Notes: generated by a model from the letters alone, not told the origin. A stretch of 64,000 bases of DNA from Gemmata massiliana (GCF_901538265.1 NZ_LR593886.1:3394843-3458842); one strand, 5' to 3'; shown: positions 26,517 to 36,679, counted from the stretch's first letter. Translations and numbers: made by a program.

Positions 26517-29500
26517 ATGCAGATCACCCGCAAATTCACCCGTGAGGGGCAGGACCCGTTCGCCGGCATCGAGTTCGCACCCCGGAGCTCCACGATCCGC
26601 AACCCCAACGGGTCGGTCGTGTTCGAGATGAACGACGTGATGGTGCCCGCGAAATGGTCGCAAGTCGCGGTCGACATCCTCGCGCAAAAATACTTCCGCC
26701 GGGCCGGGGTGCCAATGCACCTCACGCACGTTGTCGAAGAGAACGTGCCTTCGTGGATTCAGCGTAGCGCGCCCGAATCGCCGAGCACCCCGACCGGTGG
26801 GGAATCGGACTCGCGGCAAGTTTTCCACCGGCTCGCAGGGTGCTGGACGTATTGGGGCTGGAAGGGCGGGTACTTCACCTCTGAACGCGATGCGCGGGCG
26901 TTCTACGATGAAACCTGCTACATGCTCGCGATGCAGATGGCGGCCCCGAACAGCCCGCAGTGGTTCAACACCGGGCTGCACTGGGCCTACGGCATCGAAG
27001 GCCCGCCCCAGGGCCACCACTTCGTCAACCCGCTCACGGGGCAACTCGAACGGTCCACTAGCGCTTACGAGCGGCCCGCGCCGCACGCGTGCTTCATCCA
27101 GCACGTTTCGGATGATCTCGTGAACGACGGCGGCATCATGGACCTATGGGTCCGTGAGGCGCGCATCTTCAAGTACGGCAGCGGCACCGGGTCGAATTTC
27201 TCGTCGCTGCGTGGTGAGGGCGAGCCGCTTTCCGGTGGCGGTAAATCGTCCGGTCTGATGAGCTTCCTCAAAATCGGGGACCGCGCGGCCGGTGCGATCA
27301 AGAGTGGTGGAACCACGCGCCGGGCGGCGAAGATGGTCGTGCTCGACCTCGACCACCCGGACATCGAAGAATTCGTCAACTGGAAGGTGACCGAGGAACT
27401 GAAGGTCGCGGACCTCGTGACCGGCTCGAAGCTGCTGAACAAGCACCTGAACGCGGTGATGAAGGCCATTCACGGCCACGCCGTCGCAGAGGAACGGTAC
27501 GACCCGTCGAAGAACGCGGGGCTTCGCAAATCGGTGCTCGATGCGCGGGCGGCTCTCGTGCCCGAGAACTACATCGCCCGCGTGCTGCAACTCGCACGTC
27601 AGGGGTGGAAGAGCATCGAGGTAGACGAGTACGACACCGACTGGACGTCGAAGGCGTACTACACCGTTTCGGGACAGAACAGCAACAACTCGGTGCGCAT
27701 TCCCAACGAGTTCATGAAGGCCGTGGAGACGAACGGCCCGTGGCACCTGTACTGGCGCACGGAACTGGAGAAGGCCAAGAAGGAGAACCGCGCGCCGAAG
27801 GCCAAGCGGACGATTCCCGCACGCGACTTGTGGGAGCAGATCTCCTACGCCGCGTGGAGCTGCGCCGACCCCGGCGTGCAGTTCCACACCACCATCAACG
27901 AGTGGCACACGTGCCCCCTCGACGGGGACATCCGGGCGAGTAACCCGTGCAGCGAGTACCTGTTCCTCGACGACACGGCGTGCAACCTCGCGTCGCTGAA
28001 CCTCACGACGTTCTTCGACGTGAAGACGAACAAGTTTGACATCGAGGCGTACCGGCACGCGGTCCGCATCTGGACGATGATCCTGGAAATCAGCGTGTAC
28101 ATGGCTCAGTTCCCGAGCCAGTCCGTCGCGCAGAAGTCTTACGACTTCCGCACGCTTGGGCTGGGCTACGCGAACCTGGGCGCGCTGCTGATGGTGCAGG
28201 GCATCCCCTACGACTCACCCGAGGGCCGCGCCCAGTGCGGCGCGCTCACCGCGATCATGCACGCGGGCGCCTACGCCGCCAGCGCGGAAATGGCCGCGGA
28301 GGTCGGGCCGTTCGTGCGGTTCGCGGACAACCGCGACCACATGCTGCGGGTGATCCGCAACCACCGCCGGGCCACGTACAACGCCGCCCCCGCGGAGTAC
28401 GAGGGGCTGACCGTGTTCCCGGTCGGTATCGACGCCCGGTACTGCCCGGCCGACATGCTCGCGACCGCGAGACGTGAGTCCGACCGGATGCTCGAACTCG
28501 GCGAACGCCACGGGTACCGGAACGCTCAAGTCACGGTCATCGCCCCGACCGGGACCATCGGTCTGGTCATGGACTGCGACACCACGGGCATCGAGCCGGA
28601 CTTCGCGCTGGTGAAGTTCAAGAAGCTCGCGGGCGGCGGGTACTTCAAGATCATCAACCAGTCGGTGCCGCCCGCGCTCGCGAAGCTCGGCTACGCCCCG
28701 TGGCAGGTCGAGGACATCGTGCGGTACAGCCGCGGGGCGGCCACGCTCAACGGGTGCCCGCACATCAACCCCTCAGTTCTCAAGGCGAAGGGGTTCACGG
28801 ACGAGGTGCTCAAGAAGATCGAAGCACAACTTCCCGGCACATTCGAGCTGCCGTTCGTGTTCAACTTGTGGACGCTGGGCGAAGACTTCGTCAAGAACAC
28901 GCTGAAGGTGTCGGCTGAGGCGCTCGCGAACCCGACGTTCGATCTGCTCTCGCACCTGGGCTTCAGCAAGCAACAGGTCACGGAAGCGAACGCCTACGTC
29001 TGTGGCACGATGACCATCGAGGGCGCGCCGCACCTGAAGGCCGAGCACTACCCGGTGTTCGATTGTGCCAACAAGTGCGGTAAGATCGGAAAGCGGTTCC
29101 TGTCGTGGGAGGCGCACATCCGCATGATGGCCGCGGCGCAGCCGTACATCAGCGGCGCGATCTCGAAGACCATCAACATGCCCCACGACGCAACCGTCGA
29201 GGACGTGAAGAAGGCGTACCTGCTCTCGTGGCAACTGATGACTAAGGCCAACGCGCTCTACCGCGACGGCTCGAAGCTCAGCCAGCCGCTCAACTCGGTG
29301 GCCGATTCGCCCGAGGCCGCGCTGCTCGCGTCCGTAACGCCGGAAGCGGAGAAGGCCGAGCCGAAGGCACCGCAGGTGCAGGTCGCGGAGCGGATCACGG
29401 AGCGGATCGTTCACCGGTACATCGCGAAACGGCGCCGGCTCCCGGACCGCCGCGCGGGGTACACGCAGAAGGCCCGCATCGGCAGTCACAAGATGTACAT

Positions 29501-30260
29501 CCGCACGGGCGAGTACGAGGACGGGACGCTCGGCGAGATCTTCATCGATATGCACAAAGAGGGCGCCGCGTTCCGCAGCATGACGAACTGCTTCGCCATC
29601 GCGGTGTCGCTCGGGCTCCAGCACGGGGTGCCGCTCGAAGAGTACATTGATGCGTTCCTGTTCACGCGCTTCGAGCCGAACGGGGTGGTGCAGGGCAACC
29701 CGTACATCAAGATGTCCACGTCGATCATCGACTACATCTTCCGGGAACTGGCCATCACGTACCTCGACCGCAAGGATCTGGCCCACGTGCTGCCGGAAGA
29801 CCTCCGCGGGGACTCGCTGCACGACGAGGACGACGACTTCGAGGGCGACGAAGAGGTCGTGAGCACGCGGACGGTCGATCCGAAGGCCCCGTCGAAGTCC
29901 GGTATCGCCCACCCGCGCTCGGCGCACCTGAAGCCGAACGGCAACGGGGGCAACAAGTCGGGTAGCGACGTGGTGCAATCGCCCCCACCGCGTGACACGA
30001 ATGGGAACGGCAACGGGCACGCGAATGGCAACGGCAATGGTAATGGGAACGGCCACTCGAAGGCGTCCAACGGAGCCGCGGTGCTGCCGCCGCGGAACAG
30101 CTACACGCCGGTGGCCGGGTCGCAATCGGAGCGGATTCGGGCCGCGCGCCTGAAAGGGTACGAGGGCGACCCGTGCTCGAACTGTCAGCAGATGACGCTC
30201 GTTCGCAGCGGCGCCTGCATGAAGTGCGATACTTGCGGTGAAACCACCGGCTGCGGGTAA
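26517..30260 (+). CDS. nrdJ: Vitamin B12-dependent ribonucleotide reductase (class II)
   Basis: Adenosylcobalamin-dependent reductase that works with or without oxygen. The 1247-aa product has the long NrdJ layout: N-terminal domain, ten-stranded barrel with [19 protein letters not shown] (active-site Cys and Glu loop), [19 protein letters not shown], and a C-terminal zinc-ribbon-like CSNCQQ...[14 protein letters not shown] Gly/Asn/His-rich linker (about residues 1165-1188, made of [11 protein letters not shown] units) separates the barrel region from the Cys-rich tail. I chose ATG 26517 ([11 protein letters not shown]); upstream in-frame TTG at 26502 is less likely. It stands alone between two terminators. 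The Cys-rich tail probably shuttles reducing equivalents. Confidence 0.95.
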   Translation: MQITRKFTREGQDPFAGIEFAPRSSTIRNPNGSVVFEMNDVMVPAKWSQVAVDILAQKYFRRAGVPMHLTHVVEENVPSWIQRSAPESPSTPTGGESDSRQVFHRLAGCWTYWGWKGGYFTSERDARAFYDETCYMLAMQMAAPNSPQWFNTGLHWAYGIEGPPQGHHFVNPLTGQLERSTSAYERPAPHACFIQHVSDDLVNDGGIMDLWVREARIFKYGSGTGSNFSSLRGEGEPLSGGGKSSGLMSFLKIGDRAAGAIKSGGTTRRAAKMVVLDLDHPDIEEFVNWKVTEELKVADLVTGSKLLNKHLNAVMKAIHGHAVAEERYDPSKNAGLRKSVLDARAALVPENYIARVLQLARQGWKSIEVDEYDTDWTSKAYYTVSGQNSNNSVRIPNEFMKAVETNGPWHLYWRTELEKAKKENRAPKAKRTIPARDLWEQISYAAWSCADPGVQFHTTINEWHTCPLDGDIRASNPCSEYLFLDDTACNLASLNLTTFFDVKTNKFDIEAYRHAVRIWTMILEISVYMAQFPSQSVAQKSYDFRTLGLGYANLGALLMVQGIPYDSPEGRAQCGALTAIMHAGAYAASAEMAAEVGPFVRFADNRDHMLRVIRNHRRATYNAAPAEYEGLTVFPVGIDARYCPADMLATARRESDRMLELGERHGYRNAQVTVIAPTGTIGLVMDCDTTGIEPDFALVKFKKLAGGGYFKIINQSVPPALAKLGYAPWQVEDIVRYSRGAATLNGCPHINPSVLKAKGFTDEVLKKIEAQLPGTFELPFVFNLWTLGEDFVKNTLKVSAEALANPTFDLLSHLGFSKQQVTEANAYVCGTMTIEGAPHLKAEHYPVFDCANKCGKIGKRFLSWEAHIRMMAAAQPYISGAISKTINMPHDATVEDVKKAYLLSWQLMTKANALYRDGSKLSQPLNSVADSPEAALLASVTPEAEKAEPKAPQVQVAERITERIVHRYIAKRRRLPDRRAGYTQKARIGSHKMYIRTGEYEDGTLGEIFIDMHKEGAAFRSMTNCFAIAVSLGLQHGVPLEEYIDAFLFTRFEPNGVVQGNPYIKMSTSIIDYIFRELAITYLDRKDLAHVLPEDLRGDSLHDEDDDFEGDEEVVSTRTVDPKAPSKSGIAHPRSAHLKPNGNGGNKSGSDVVQSPPPRDTNGNGNGHANGNGNGNGNGHSKASNGAAVLPPRNSYTPVAGSQSERIRAARLKGYEGDPCSNCQQMTLVRSGACMKCDTCGETTGCG

Positions 30261-30288
30261 TTGCGACAGGCAGAGTGAAGAAACCAGC

Positions 30289-30320
30289 CGAGCCGCAGAG
30301 AAATCTCTGCGGCTCGTTTA
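30289..30320 (+). terminator. Rho-independent terminator after nrdJ
   Basis: CGAGCCGCAGAG (30289-30300) pairs perfectly with CTCTGCGGCTCG (30305-30316) around an AAAT tetraloop, followed by TTTAGTT. It sits between convergent genes and may serve both. Confidence 0.85.
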
Positions 30321-30351
30321 GTTAGAGATCCCAGCGAGATCGGGTTCGATT

Positions 30352-31473
30352 TCACGCCGGCAGTGCCGAGCCGAAGAACCGGAGCCAATTGCCGTAGAAG
30401 ATACCGTCGATGTCGGCCGAACTGTACCCGCGGCGCGCGAGGATGTCTTCCAACTTGTGAACGTCGGTGATCGTGTCGAGGTCGCGTGGAGTTTGTTCGG
30501 TGCCGAACCCGCCGTCGAGGTCGGTGCCGAGCGCGATGTGGCGCGCGTTGCCCGCGAACTGACAGATCCGGTCCATGTGATCGACGATCGCTTCCAGCCC
30601 CACCACTGCGGGCTGCGTTTCTCCTCGCACCCAACCCGGGTACATCATCCACGCATCAAAGGCCGAACCGATCACCGCGTTCCGCTTGATGAGTTCCTTC
30701 ACCTGCTCGTCGGTCAGTTGCCGGTCGCCGGGAACGAGCGCCCGCAAGTTGTGGTGGCTCGCGAGCATCGGGCCGTCGTACACGTCCATCGCGGTCCAGA
30801 ACGATTGGTCCGAGAGGTGCGTGACGTCCAGAATCATCCCGACCTTCATGAACTCCTTCAGGAGTTTCACGCCCGCGGGTGTCATCGGCCCATCGGTGGC
30901 CGTGCCGAAGGCGTACTGCCCCAACCCGTAGTGCGCCGGGCCGACCGCACGCAGGCCCAGCCCGAACCAGTGCGCCACTTGCTCCGGCGTCACGATCGGG
31001 TCCGCGCCTTCCATGCTCAGGATGATCCCGAGCGGCGTGTTGTTCGGGTCCGCTTCCCACGCCTTCCAGTGTGCGGTTAACTCGCTCCGGGTGTGAATGA
31101 ACTTCAGGTGCCCTTGTGCTTCCAGGAGCCGGTAGTAACCGAGTGAGCCGAAGGCGTGGGAGTACGCGATGTGCTGCGTGGCGTAGTCGATGTCGCCGCG
31201 CTTGAAGCCCCAGCGGGTCGCCGCGTCCGGGCCGCTGCGGGCCAACAGCGTTGCGACGCAAACGGGCACGCGGCACCGCTTGAGTTCGGGGAACGTGACC
31301 GTTCCCTGCCCGCGCCCCTTGATGTCGGTGAAGCCTTTTTCGACCTCACGCAGCTTCGGGACGCTCAGGAACAGGTCGCGGTTGTAGTTGAGGGCGTTGA
31401 GGGCGAGGTCGAGGTGGGCGTCGATCATCGGGCGCATGTGCGGGACTCGCGAGGGTCGGTGGTGGGGTGTCAT
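30352..31473 (-). CDS. Membrane dipeptidase (peptidase M19 family)
   Basis: A zinc-dependent dipeptidase of the renal dipeptidase family. Metal and active-site motifs in order: DAHLDLA near the N-terminus, SMEGAD (bridging Glu), DVTHLSD, SHHNLRAL and GTDLDGGFG. It lacks a signal peptide, so a cytoplasmic role in degrading dipeptides is likely. The start ATG 31473 is preceded by GGGGGA and lies one base past the FHA gene stop, which suggests translational coupling; ATG 31437 and 31428 are alternatives closer to the family start. The 373 aa are typical. Confidence 0.88.
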   Translation of the reverse strand: MTPHHRPSRVPHMRPMIDAHLDLALNALNYNRDLFLSVPKLREVEKGFTDIKGRGQGTVTFPELKRCRVPVCVATLLARSGPDAATRWGFKRGDIDYATQHIAYSHAFGSLGYYRLLEAQGHLKFIHTRSELTAHWKAWEADPNNTPLGIILSMEGADPIVTPEQVAHWFGLGLRAVGPAHYGLGQYAFGTATDGPMTPAGVKLLKEFMKVGMILDVTHLSDQSFWTAMDVYDGPMLASHHNLRALVPGDRQLTDEQVKELIKRNAVIGSAFDAWMMYPGWVRGETQPAVVGLEAIVDHMDRICQFAGNARHIALGTDLDGGFGTEQTPRDLDTITDVHKLEDILARRGYSSADIDGIFYGNWLRFFGSALPA

Positions 31474-31474
31474 T

Positions 31475-32764
31475 CTATCCCCCGCCCGCGTAGCCGCCCT
31501 CGTGAAGTGCGCGCCGGGCCATCACATCGTTCTTTTGGCGGGCGTAACTCAGGCCGGTCGCGGATTCGAGCTTGTTCCAGTACGCAATGGCCCGTTCGTA
31601 CATTTCGGGGCGCTCGGGGCCGAGGCGCTCGCACAATTTGGCCAGCGTCTCGAACACCCACGGGTCCGTTGTTCCGCGTGCTTGTGCCAACTTCTCGATC
31701 TGGCGCAACGGGCGGTAACACAGGTCCGTGAGCGCGACCGATTCGTAGAGCCGGTAGAGTTCGCGGAGCAGTTCGGGACCGTCCGTCCGGACGCGAATCG
31801 CGCGGTCGAGGACCGTGAACGCTTCGTCGATGCGGCCCGCGGTCCGCAAACTTCGTGCGCTCGTCGTTTCGGGCGTGTCGAGCCAGAAGCGGCGGAGTCG
31901 GTCGCGTTGCGCGCCGAGCCACGCCCCCAGGCCACTCTTCGGCTCTTGTACCGGCAGCGGTTGCTTCTTCAGCCAGTTTTCGAGTTGCTGGCCGCGTGCG
32001 TGGAGCGCGAGGATATCGAGGCTGGAACCCGGATCGGGCGTTCCCCCGAACCCGTCGGTCGACGCGGGTAGGTCCGTGAGGATGGACGATTCGCTCAGCG
32101 GCGGACGCTCACGCGAACCAGTAAGAGCCGGAAGCGCGGCACGTTCGGCCGTCGAGGGCCGGATCTCGATTCGTACTACGAGCGGCCCGATGAGCAACTC
32201 GTCACCGTCCGCGATTCGGGCGATGTAGTTAACGGCTTTTCGGTTCCGGCCCAGCGGCTTTTTCGAGAGCGTGTGAATGTACCAGGTACCGGCGTGCGAA
32301 GCGAGAAGGGCGCTCAATCGCGAGAGCCGCGTATCGGCCAACTGAACGTGGCAAACCGAGAGTCGACCGAACAGCAGATCGTGGTCGACTGCCCGGCACT
32401 CTTCCATGCCGTCTGGGTTCGTGATGTACGCGAAGCAATCGGGTGGGACGTCTTCTTCGGCCTCGGATTCGTCGTCGGTGTTGTTTGGTGCAATAAACGT
32501 GAACTTGTTCTCGCCGATCGCGAGCACGTCTCCCTTTCGGGGCGTCACGCGCTGAGCCGCACGCAGTGGGCGGCGGTTGAACCGGACGCCGTCATCGGAC
32601 AGCCCGAACAGTGCCCAGCCGGTCAGGTATCGTACCGCGAGCGCGGCTAGGTACGGGCTGTCGTCCGTCAAAACGTCGGCGTGTTCGGCCGCGCCAATAA
32701 GGGCACGTTCCGGGGGTAACTTGATGATTTCCCCTGTGTGCACGTTTTGTAGATGAAAGTCCAT
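31475..32764 (-). CDS. Protein with two FHA-like domains
   Basis: A 429-aa cytoplasmic protein. Two FHA-like modules are visible: residues about 1-95 (LIGAAEHADVLTDDSPYLAALAVRYL, KGDVLAIGENKFTF) and about 110-205 (DHDLLFGRLSVCHVQL, RLSALLASHAGTWYIHTL, DGDELLIGPLVVRIEI). The first lacks the classical GRxxxxDI core and may not bind phosphothreonine; the second keeps FGR and SR-like residues. The C-terminal half (about 290-429) is helical and TPR-like. It lies 119 bp downstream of a Ser/Thr kinase gene on the same strand, so it may read that kinase's phosphorylation, by inference. Confidence 0.75.
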   Translation of the reverse strand: MDFHLQNVHTGEIIKLPPERALIGAAEHADVLTDDSPYLAALAVRYLTGWALFGLSDDGVRFNRRPLRAAQRVTPRKGDVLAIGENKFTFIAPNNTDDESEAEEDVPPDCFAYITNPDGMEECRAVDHDLLFGRLSVCHVQLADTRLSRLSALLASHAGTWYIHTLSKKPLGRNRKAVNYIARIADGDELLIGPLVVRIEIRPSTAERAALPALTGSRERPPLSESSILTDLPASTDGFGGTPDPGSSLDILALHARGQQLENWLKKQPLPVQEPKSGLGAWLGAQRDRLRRFWLDTPETTSARSLRTAGRIDEAFTVLDRAIRVRTDGPELLRELYRLYESVALTDLCYRPLRQIEKLAQARGTTDPWVFETLAKLCERLGPERPEMYERAIAYWNKLESATGLSYARQKNDVMARRALHEGGYAGGG

Positions 32765-32883
32765 CTCGGCAGTCCGGTCGGGCGAAATGGAGGGTTGACG
32801 CGGTCGTCGGGAGTTAGTCGGGGCGAAATGAGACGACTCGGATTAGTATACCTCACATCCGGCCGCGCTTGCAAAATTCACTC

Positions 32884-34287
32884 CTACCACACAATCCAGA
32901 ACACGAACAAGGCCGCAAGAAGCACAAAAACAAGCAAAACGGACGGTTGGCGGAGCAGCGACGCCACGCGCTCACCGAACGGGTGGGCCGTTCCCGGCAC
33001 CGGTCGCAGACGCGCGGGGAGAAACACACGCTCAAAAATCGTAAGAACTGGCCCGAACACACGATCCAACGCGCCTTGCGTCTCCGTTTCAGGTGGCGCC
33101 AAAGGGCGCCGAGCCGGAATCGGAGCGGGTTGGGCCGATTTCGACTTGCGCACCGGTTTAACCGATTTTGCGGGCGCATCATCTGTCGGGAGAAGTTCTC
33201 GGAATTCCTCAATCAACTCGACTGCTGTTCCGCGATCGTCCGCGCGCTTCGCCAGCATTCTCTGAAGGAGCCAACTCAGTTTCTGGGGCATGTTCGAGTT
33301 AAAATCGGTCGCCAACGGAATCGGAGCGTGGGAGTGTGCCTTCATAAACGCGACCGCGTCCCGCCCCTCGACTTCATAAGGGGGGCGACCCGTCAGCGCG
33401 TAAAACAAGGTGCCCCCGAGTGCGTAAAGATCGGACGCGGGGACGACACGCTCCGCCCACTGCTCCGGCGGGGCGTATTCCCGGGTGCCGACGAACACGC
33501 GCCGGCCGCTTCTGGACACCGCCGCACTCTCAACTGTACCGACCGCGCCGAAGTCGAGCAGCTTGGCCGCGGTTTCGTTCGGGCGCGTGCCGGCTTCCGG
33601 GGGCGGACCGAGGGGGATCACGTTCGCGGGCTTCACGTCGCGGTGAATGAACCCATTTTGGTGAATGACCGCCAGTCCGCCGAGCAGGTCGATGCCCCAT
33701 TTCACCGCGAACTGCCAGGGGATGGGGCCGGACCACCGGACCATTCGGTGGAGGTCGTTCCCGTCCACGAGTTCCATCGCGATCAGGTATTCGTTGGTCG
33801 GCTTGTTGTCCTCGTCGCGGACGCGCTCGTACAGGTAAAACCGCGCGACGCTCGGGTGCTGGATCTTCATCATCGTGCGGGCTTCCTGCTCGAACCGCGC
33901 CCGGCTGGTTTCGGTGTCGCGCGTGAGCGTTTTGATCGCGACGAACCGGGGTGGGTTCAGTTGGCGCCCGCGGTAGACCTCACCCTGACCACCCTCCCCA
34001 AGTTTCTCCAGGAGTAGGAACTGATTCACTGTCAGTTGCCGCTCGATCGGTGTTTGATCGCCTTCGAGCCACAAATCAATGACACCTCGCTGGTACTCGC
34101 TCAGTCCCGCTGGGGCTTCGGCCGTGTCTCCGGGCGTCGCGGTGTACCAGTCGGGCGGGTGTGCGGTGAGAGCATCAAGAGTCGCGCCCGGATCGCCCCC
34201 GCCGGCGCGAGCGGCGCGCTCCCAGCGCGTTCGGCTGACGATCCGACAGCCGATCAATACGTTCGCGAGGTCCGAGAGCGTTCGCAT
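32884..34287 (-). CDS. Hanks-type Ser/Thr protein kinase, tail-anchored
   Basis: A 467-aa kinase. About 90 N-terminal residues of unknown fold precede the kinase domain (about 92-365): glycine loop LGEGGQGEVYRG, VAIKTL (Lys), the catalytic loop HRDVKPANV, LLDFGAVG and GTREYAPPEQW. After a Pro/Lys-rich linker the last 20 residues (SVLLVFVLLAALFVFWIVW) form a single membrane helix, so the enzyme is tail-anchored with no extracellular sensor. I chose ATG 34287 (MRTLSDLANV). It heads the kinase-FHA-dipeptidase cluster. Confidence 0.92.
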   Translation of the reverse strand: MRTLSDLANVLIGCRIVSRTRWERAARAGGGDPGATLDALTAHPPDWYTATPGDTAEAPAGLSEYQRGVIDLWLEGDQTPIERQLTVNQFLLLEKLGEGGQGEVYRGRQLNPPRFVAIKTLTRDTETSRARFEQEARTMMKIQHPSVARFYLYERVRDEDNKPTNEYLIAMELVDGNDLHRMVRWSGPIPWQFAVKWGIDLLGGLAVIHQNGFIHRDVKPANVIPLGPPPEAGTRPNETAAKLLDFGAVGTVESAAVSRSGRRVFVGTREYAPPEQWAERVVPASDLYALGGTLFYALTGRPPYEVEGRDAVAFMKAHSHAPIPLATDFNSNMPQKLSWLLQRMLAKRADDRGTAVELIEEFRELLPTDDAPAKSVKPVRKSKSAQPAPIPARRPLAPPETETQGALDRVFGPVLTIFERVFLPARLRPVPGTAHPFGERVASLLRQPSVLLVFVLLAALFVFWIVW

Positions 34288-34380
34288 TCTTCGACCGATC
34301 GAGAGGGCGCAAATGATTGGGGCGGCGGGTGTTATTTTGGCACGGGGGCGCCGAAATTCCAAATCACCTCGCGGGCGCTG

Positions 34381-35682
34381 TTACTTCTTGATCCCGGTCG
34401 CGTCCACAATGGTCATGGAACCGTAACCCTCTGCCCAGCGCCCCTGGAATTCGGCCGCTCCAACGAACTCTTCCGTACCGATCCGCGCCGTCCAATCTTT
34501 CTGTGCTTTGTTCGCGGAGTCGACGAAAACCTTTACCAGATATTTCCCCGCCGGGAGGGAAGGCTTACCCTTCGCCCACGATTTTGCTCGGTCGGAACCC
34601 AGTGCGGCGAGCAGCGTAACCGTGTGCTGCCAGCCTTTGTCACCACACGCCCGGTCCGAAGTGGCGATCGGGTCTTTTTCCCAGGCGCCGGTCTTCGCGT
34701 CCCAAGCGTACACATCGACTTGGAGTAGTTTCCCGTTCCAGGCCGCGGGTGTGTTGTTCAGTCGGAACCACGCCTCGGTGCCGAAGTGTTTGGGTGCTAC
34801 GTCCTTTGGGGGCAGGTCGGCTGCAGCGGCGTACTTGCCCTTCTTGATTGCGGCCACGTCTTCGGCCCATGCACGGATCGCCTTGTAGCCCTGATCTCCG
34901 ACGACGATTTTCACCCCACCTCCGTGCTTCACCTCGTTGAGCGGTTTCGTGAGGAGAAGGCTCTTTTCCGGTTTGTCGAGATCGAGCAATTTGCTTGTAA
35001 ACAGGTAATCCATTGTGGCTTCGGGGCCAGCTTTCCGGAACCACGCGACGCGCTCGCCGTACTCCTTCACGAGCTTGTCGTTCTGCGGTGTGCCCTCGGT
35101 GTGGCAGTTCATGCAGCGGAACCGCAGCGACCAGATGTTTGTCTCGAACGACGCCAATATGCGGTCCTTGCGCGCGTGCCGGATCACTTCGACTGGTTTC
35201 GTTGCGAGCGCGGGGATTTTTTCGGGCTTGGGAACGTTGCGCAACGTGGGATCGCTCGCGCATGCCTTGATCCACGCCGCGAACGCTTCGTATTCGGCTT
35301 TCTGGCGCTTCGCCGAGATCAACCCCGCGGCTTTCGGATCGTCCGCGCCGCGATTAATGAGCGCGAGGATCTTTGAGTTCTCGGGCTTGTCGAGATCAAT
35401 TAATCCCTGCTCACGCAGTGCGAGGAACGTATCCGTCGCGGACGGCAGGATGTACTGCTTGATGTCCACCGTCGCGAGGTGACACCGCGTGCAACTGGAT
35501 GGGTCCGGGGACTTGAAGATAGGCGCGATACGCTCCTCGAACACTTTCGCTGCCGTACTTTCGGCTGCGGTTGTAGCAGGGGAGACATCGGTCGGTGTGG
35601 GTGCTGATGGTTCGTGGCAGCCGAACATCGCCGCGGCACCAACTGTAATTGCGAGCGTTGTGGAGAGGTAGGTGGGAGACAT
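34381..35682 (-). CDS. Lipoprotein with two CxxCH haem-binding motifs
   Basis: A 433-aa exported lipoprotein: signal AITVGAAAMFGC with Cys22 as lipid site, Ser/Thr/Pro-rich linker, then two c-type haem motifs, CTRCH (near residue 64) and CMNCH (near residue 194). Around them are helices like those of planctomycete cytochrome-like domains. The C-terminal third (about 290-433) is a beta-rich domain without recognised motifs. It may carry electrons in the periplasm; no partner oxidase is adjacent. ATG 35682 has AGGAG about 7 nt upstream. Confidence 0.75.
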   Translation of the reverse strand: MSPTYLSTTLAITVGAAAMFGCHEPSAPTPTDVSPATTAAESTAAKVFEERIAPIFKSPDPSSCTRCHLATVDIKQYILPSATDTFLALREQGLIDLDKPENSKILALINRGADDPKAAGLISAKRQKAEYEAFAAWIKACASDPTLRNVPKPEKIPALATKPVEVIRHARKDRILASFETNIWSLRFRCMNCHTEGTPQNDKLVKEYGERVAWFRKAGPEATMDYLFTSKLLDLDKPEKSLLLTKPLNEVKHGGGVKIVVGDQGYKAIRAWAEDVAAIKKGKYAAAADLPPKDVAPKHFGTEAWFRLNNTPAAWNGKLLQVDVYAWDAKTGAWEKDPIATSDRACGDKGWQHTVTLLAALGSDRAKSWAKGKPSLPAGKYLVKVFVDSANKAQKDWTARIGTEEFVGAAEFQGRWAEGYGSMTIVDATGIKK

Positions 35683-36209
35683 CGGGCGCTCCTGAACTCG
35701 GAGTTACCGGTTCACTTCCGGTGGGCGCATTGTTGTTGAGTCAGGGTACTCGATTTTGAAGCCGCGTGCTTGTGGCTCGGGTGAATCAGAATTGGTGATC
35801 GGGACGACCGAAGTGTTATTGGGGAATTCGCTGCTATCAAAACGCACTCGGCGGATTTGCAGCAGCCTCTCCATCTGCTACAAATCCGCCGAGTATTTTG
35901 CTTCAGATAGCAGCTCACCGTGCAGAATGCCTCTCCCCTCACTCTGCACGATGAGCCACTTCTTTAGTAGCCATCAGTAGAGCACGTGCCGCGCCAAAAT
36001 CGGGCATGGTCCGATAAAAAACTCGAAGTGCTAGAATTTCAGGCGAATTGAACTCGCGGGTTTTTCGAATATCCTTTTCGCGCTTCTGTTTTGTGCTGTG
36101 TTCATGCGCAAAGTGTGCGACGGACGTGTGCAATCGCGTCACGGGTTGAGAGCCGGCTCCTGCTGCGGTATACTCGGCCACACACCAGGGTGAGTTGACG
36201 GAGGTGCCC
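35683..36209. other. 527-bp intergenic region with a long hairpin element
   Basis: AT-richer than its surroundings and without a supported gene. The main structure is the palindromic element at 35831-35913, described separately. The last part is the promoter region of the response regulator. Confidence 0.5.
35831..35913. repeat. 83-bp imperfect palindrome (MITE-like or REP-like hairpin)
   Basis: CTGCTATC (35831-35838) matches GATAGCAG (35906-35913). Inside, ACTCGGCGGATTTG (35846-35859) pairs perfectly with CAAATCCGCCGAGT (35881-35894), and after one mismatch AGCAG pairs with CTGCT around a 9-nt loop. No T-tract follows, so it is not a simple terminator. Confidence 0.7.
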
Positions 36210-36626
36210 ATGACTGCGACGGATCTCGTTCACCGTCCGCTCGGAGGGGCGCGTGTGCTGGTCGCGGAGGGCGACGCGGACGATTCGGTGGTTCTTACCG
36301 CCGTCTTGCGCCTCAATGGTTTCGATGCGTGCGAAGCTCGAACGGCCGAGGACGCGCTGAAAGCCGCGTCCGATACGCGCCCGGCCGTTCTGATGGTTGA
36401 TTTGGACCTGCCCGACTTGGATGGCTGCGCGCTCATTCGTCGGGTGCGGCGCTTGCCCGATCCCCCGGCGGTCGTTGTGGTAACCGGCCACACGGCCGAG
36501 AGCGTGCGTCGGGCGGCGCTGGCGGCCGGGGCATCGGCGTTCCTCCTGAAGCCGGCCGATCCGATCGAACTGACGAAGTTGGTCGGGCAGTTGAGCGAGG
36601 AGCAGTTGGGGCGGAAAACGGGCTGA
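36210..36626 (+). CDS. Single-domain response regulator (CheY-like)
   Basis: A 138-aa receiver domain with no output domain. Acidic pocket VLVAEGDADD, phosphoacceptor Asp in LMVDLDLPD (near residue 62), the conserved Thr in VVVTGHT and Lys in FLLKPAD are all present. I chose ATG 36210, with GGAGG (36200-36204) 5 nt upstream. No kinase gene is adjacent, so the partner is unknown. It is convergent with the cotH-like gene. Confidence 0.9.
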   Translation: MTATDLVHRPLGGARVLVAEGDADDSVVLTAVLRLNGFDACEARTAEDALKAASDTRPAVLMVDLDLPDLDGCALIRRVRRLPDPPAVVVVTGHTAESVRRAALAAGASAFLLKPADPIELTKLVGQLSEEQLGRKTG

Positions 36627-36636
36627 GCGATGTCCG

Positions 36637-36670
36637 CTCACGTGCTCGGGACCGGTTCCGAGCACATGAG
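36637..36670. terminator. Hairpin between convergent genes
   Basis: CTCACGTGCTCGG (36637-36649) pairs with CCGAGCACATGAG (36658-36670) with one mismatch and an 8-nt loop. It lies between the stops of the regulator and the cotH-like gene; no T-tract on the plus side, so a bidirectional transcription barrier is possible but unproven. Confidence 0.45.
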
Positions 36671-36679
36671 TATCCAGTA

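Noticed and set aside
28773-30125. 450-codon open frame antisense to nrdJ
   Set aside because: Arises from the codon bias of the GC-rich nrdJ gene; Arg/Val/His-rich composition, no family features, no Shine-Dalgarno.
35712-35980. Short frames on both strands across the 83-bp palindrome
   Set aside because: They read through a hairpin, have atypical composition and no ribosome-binding site.
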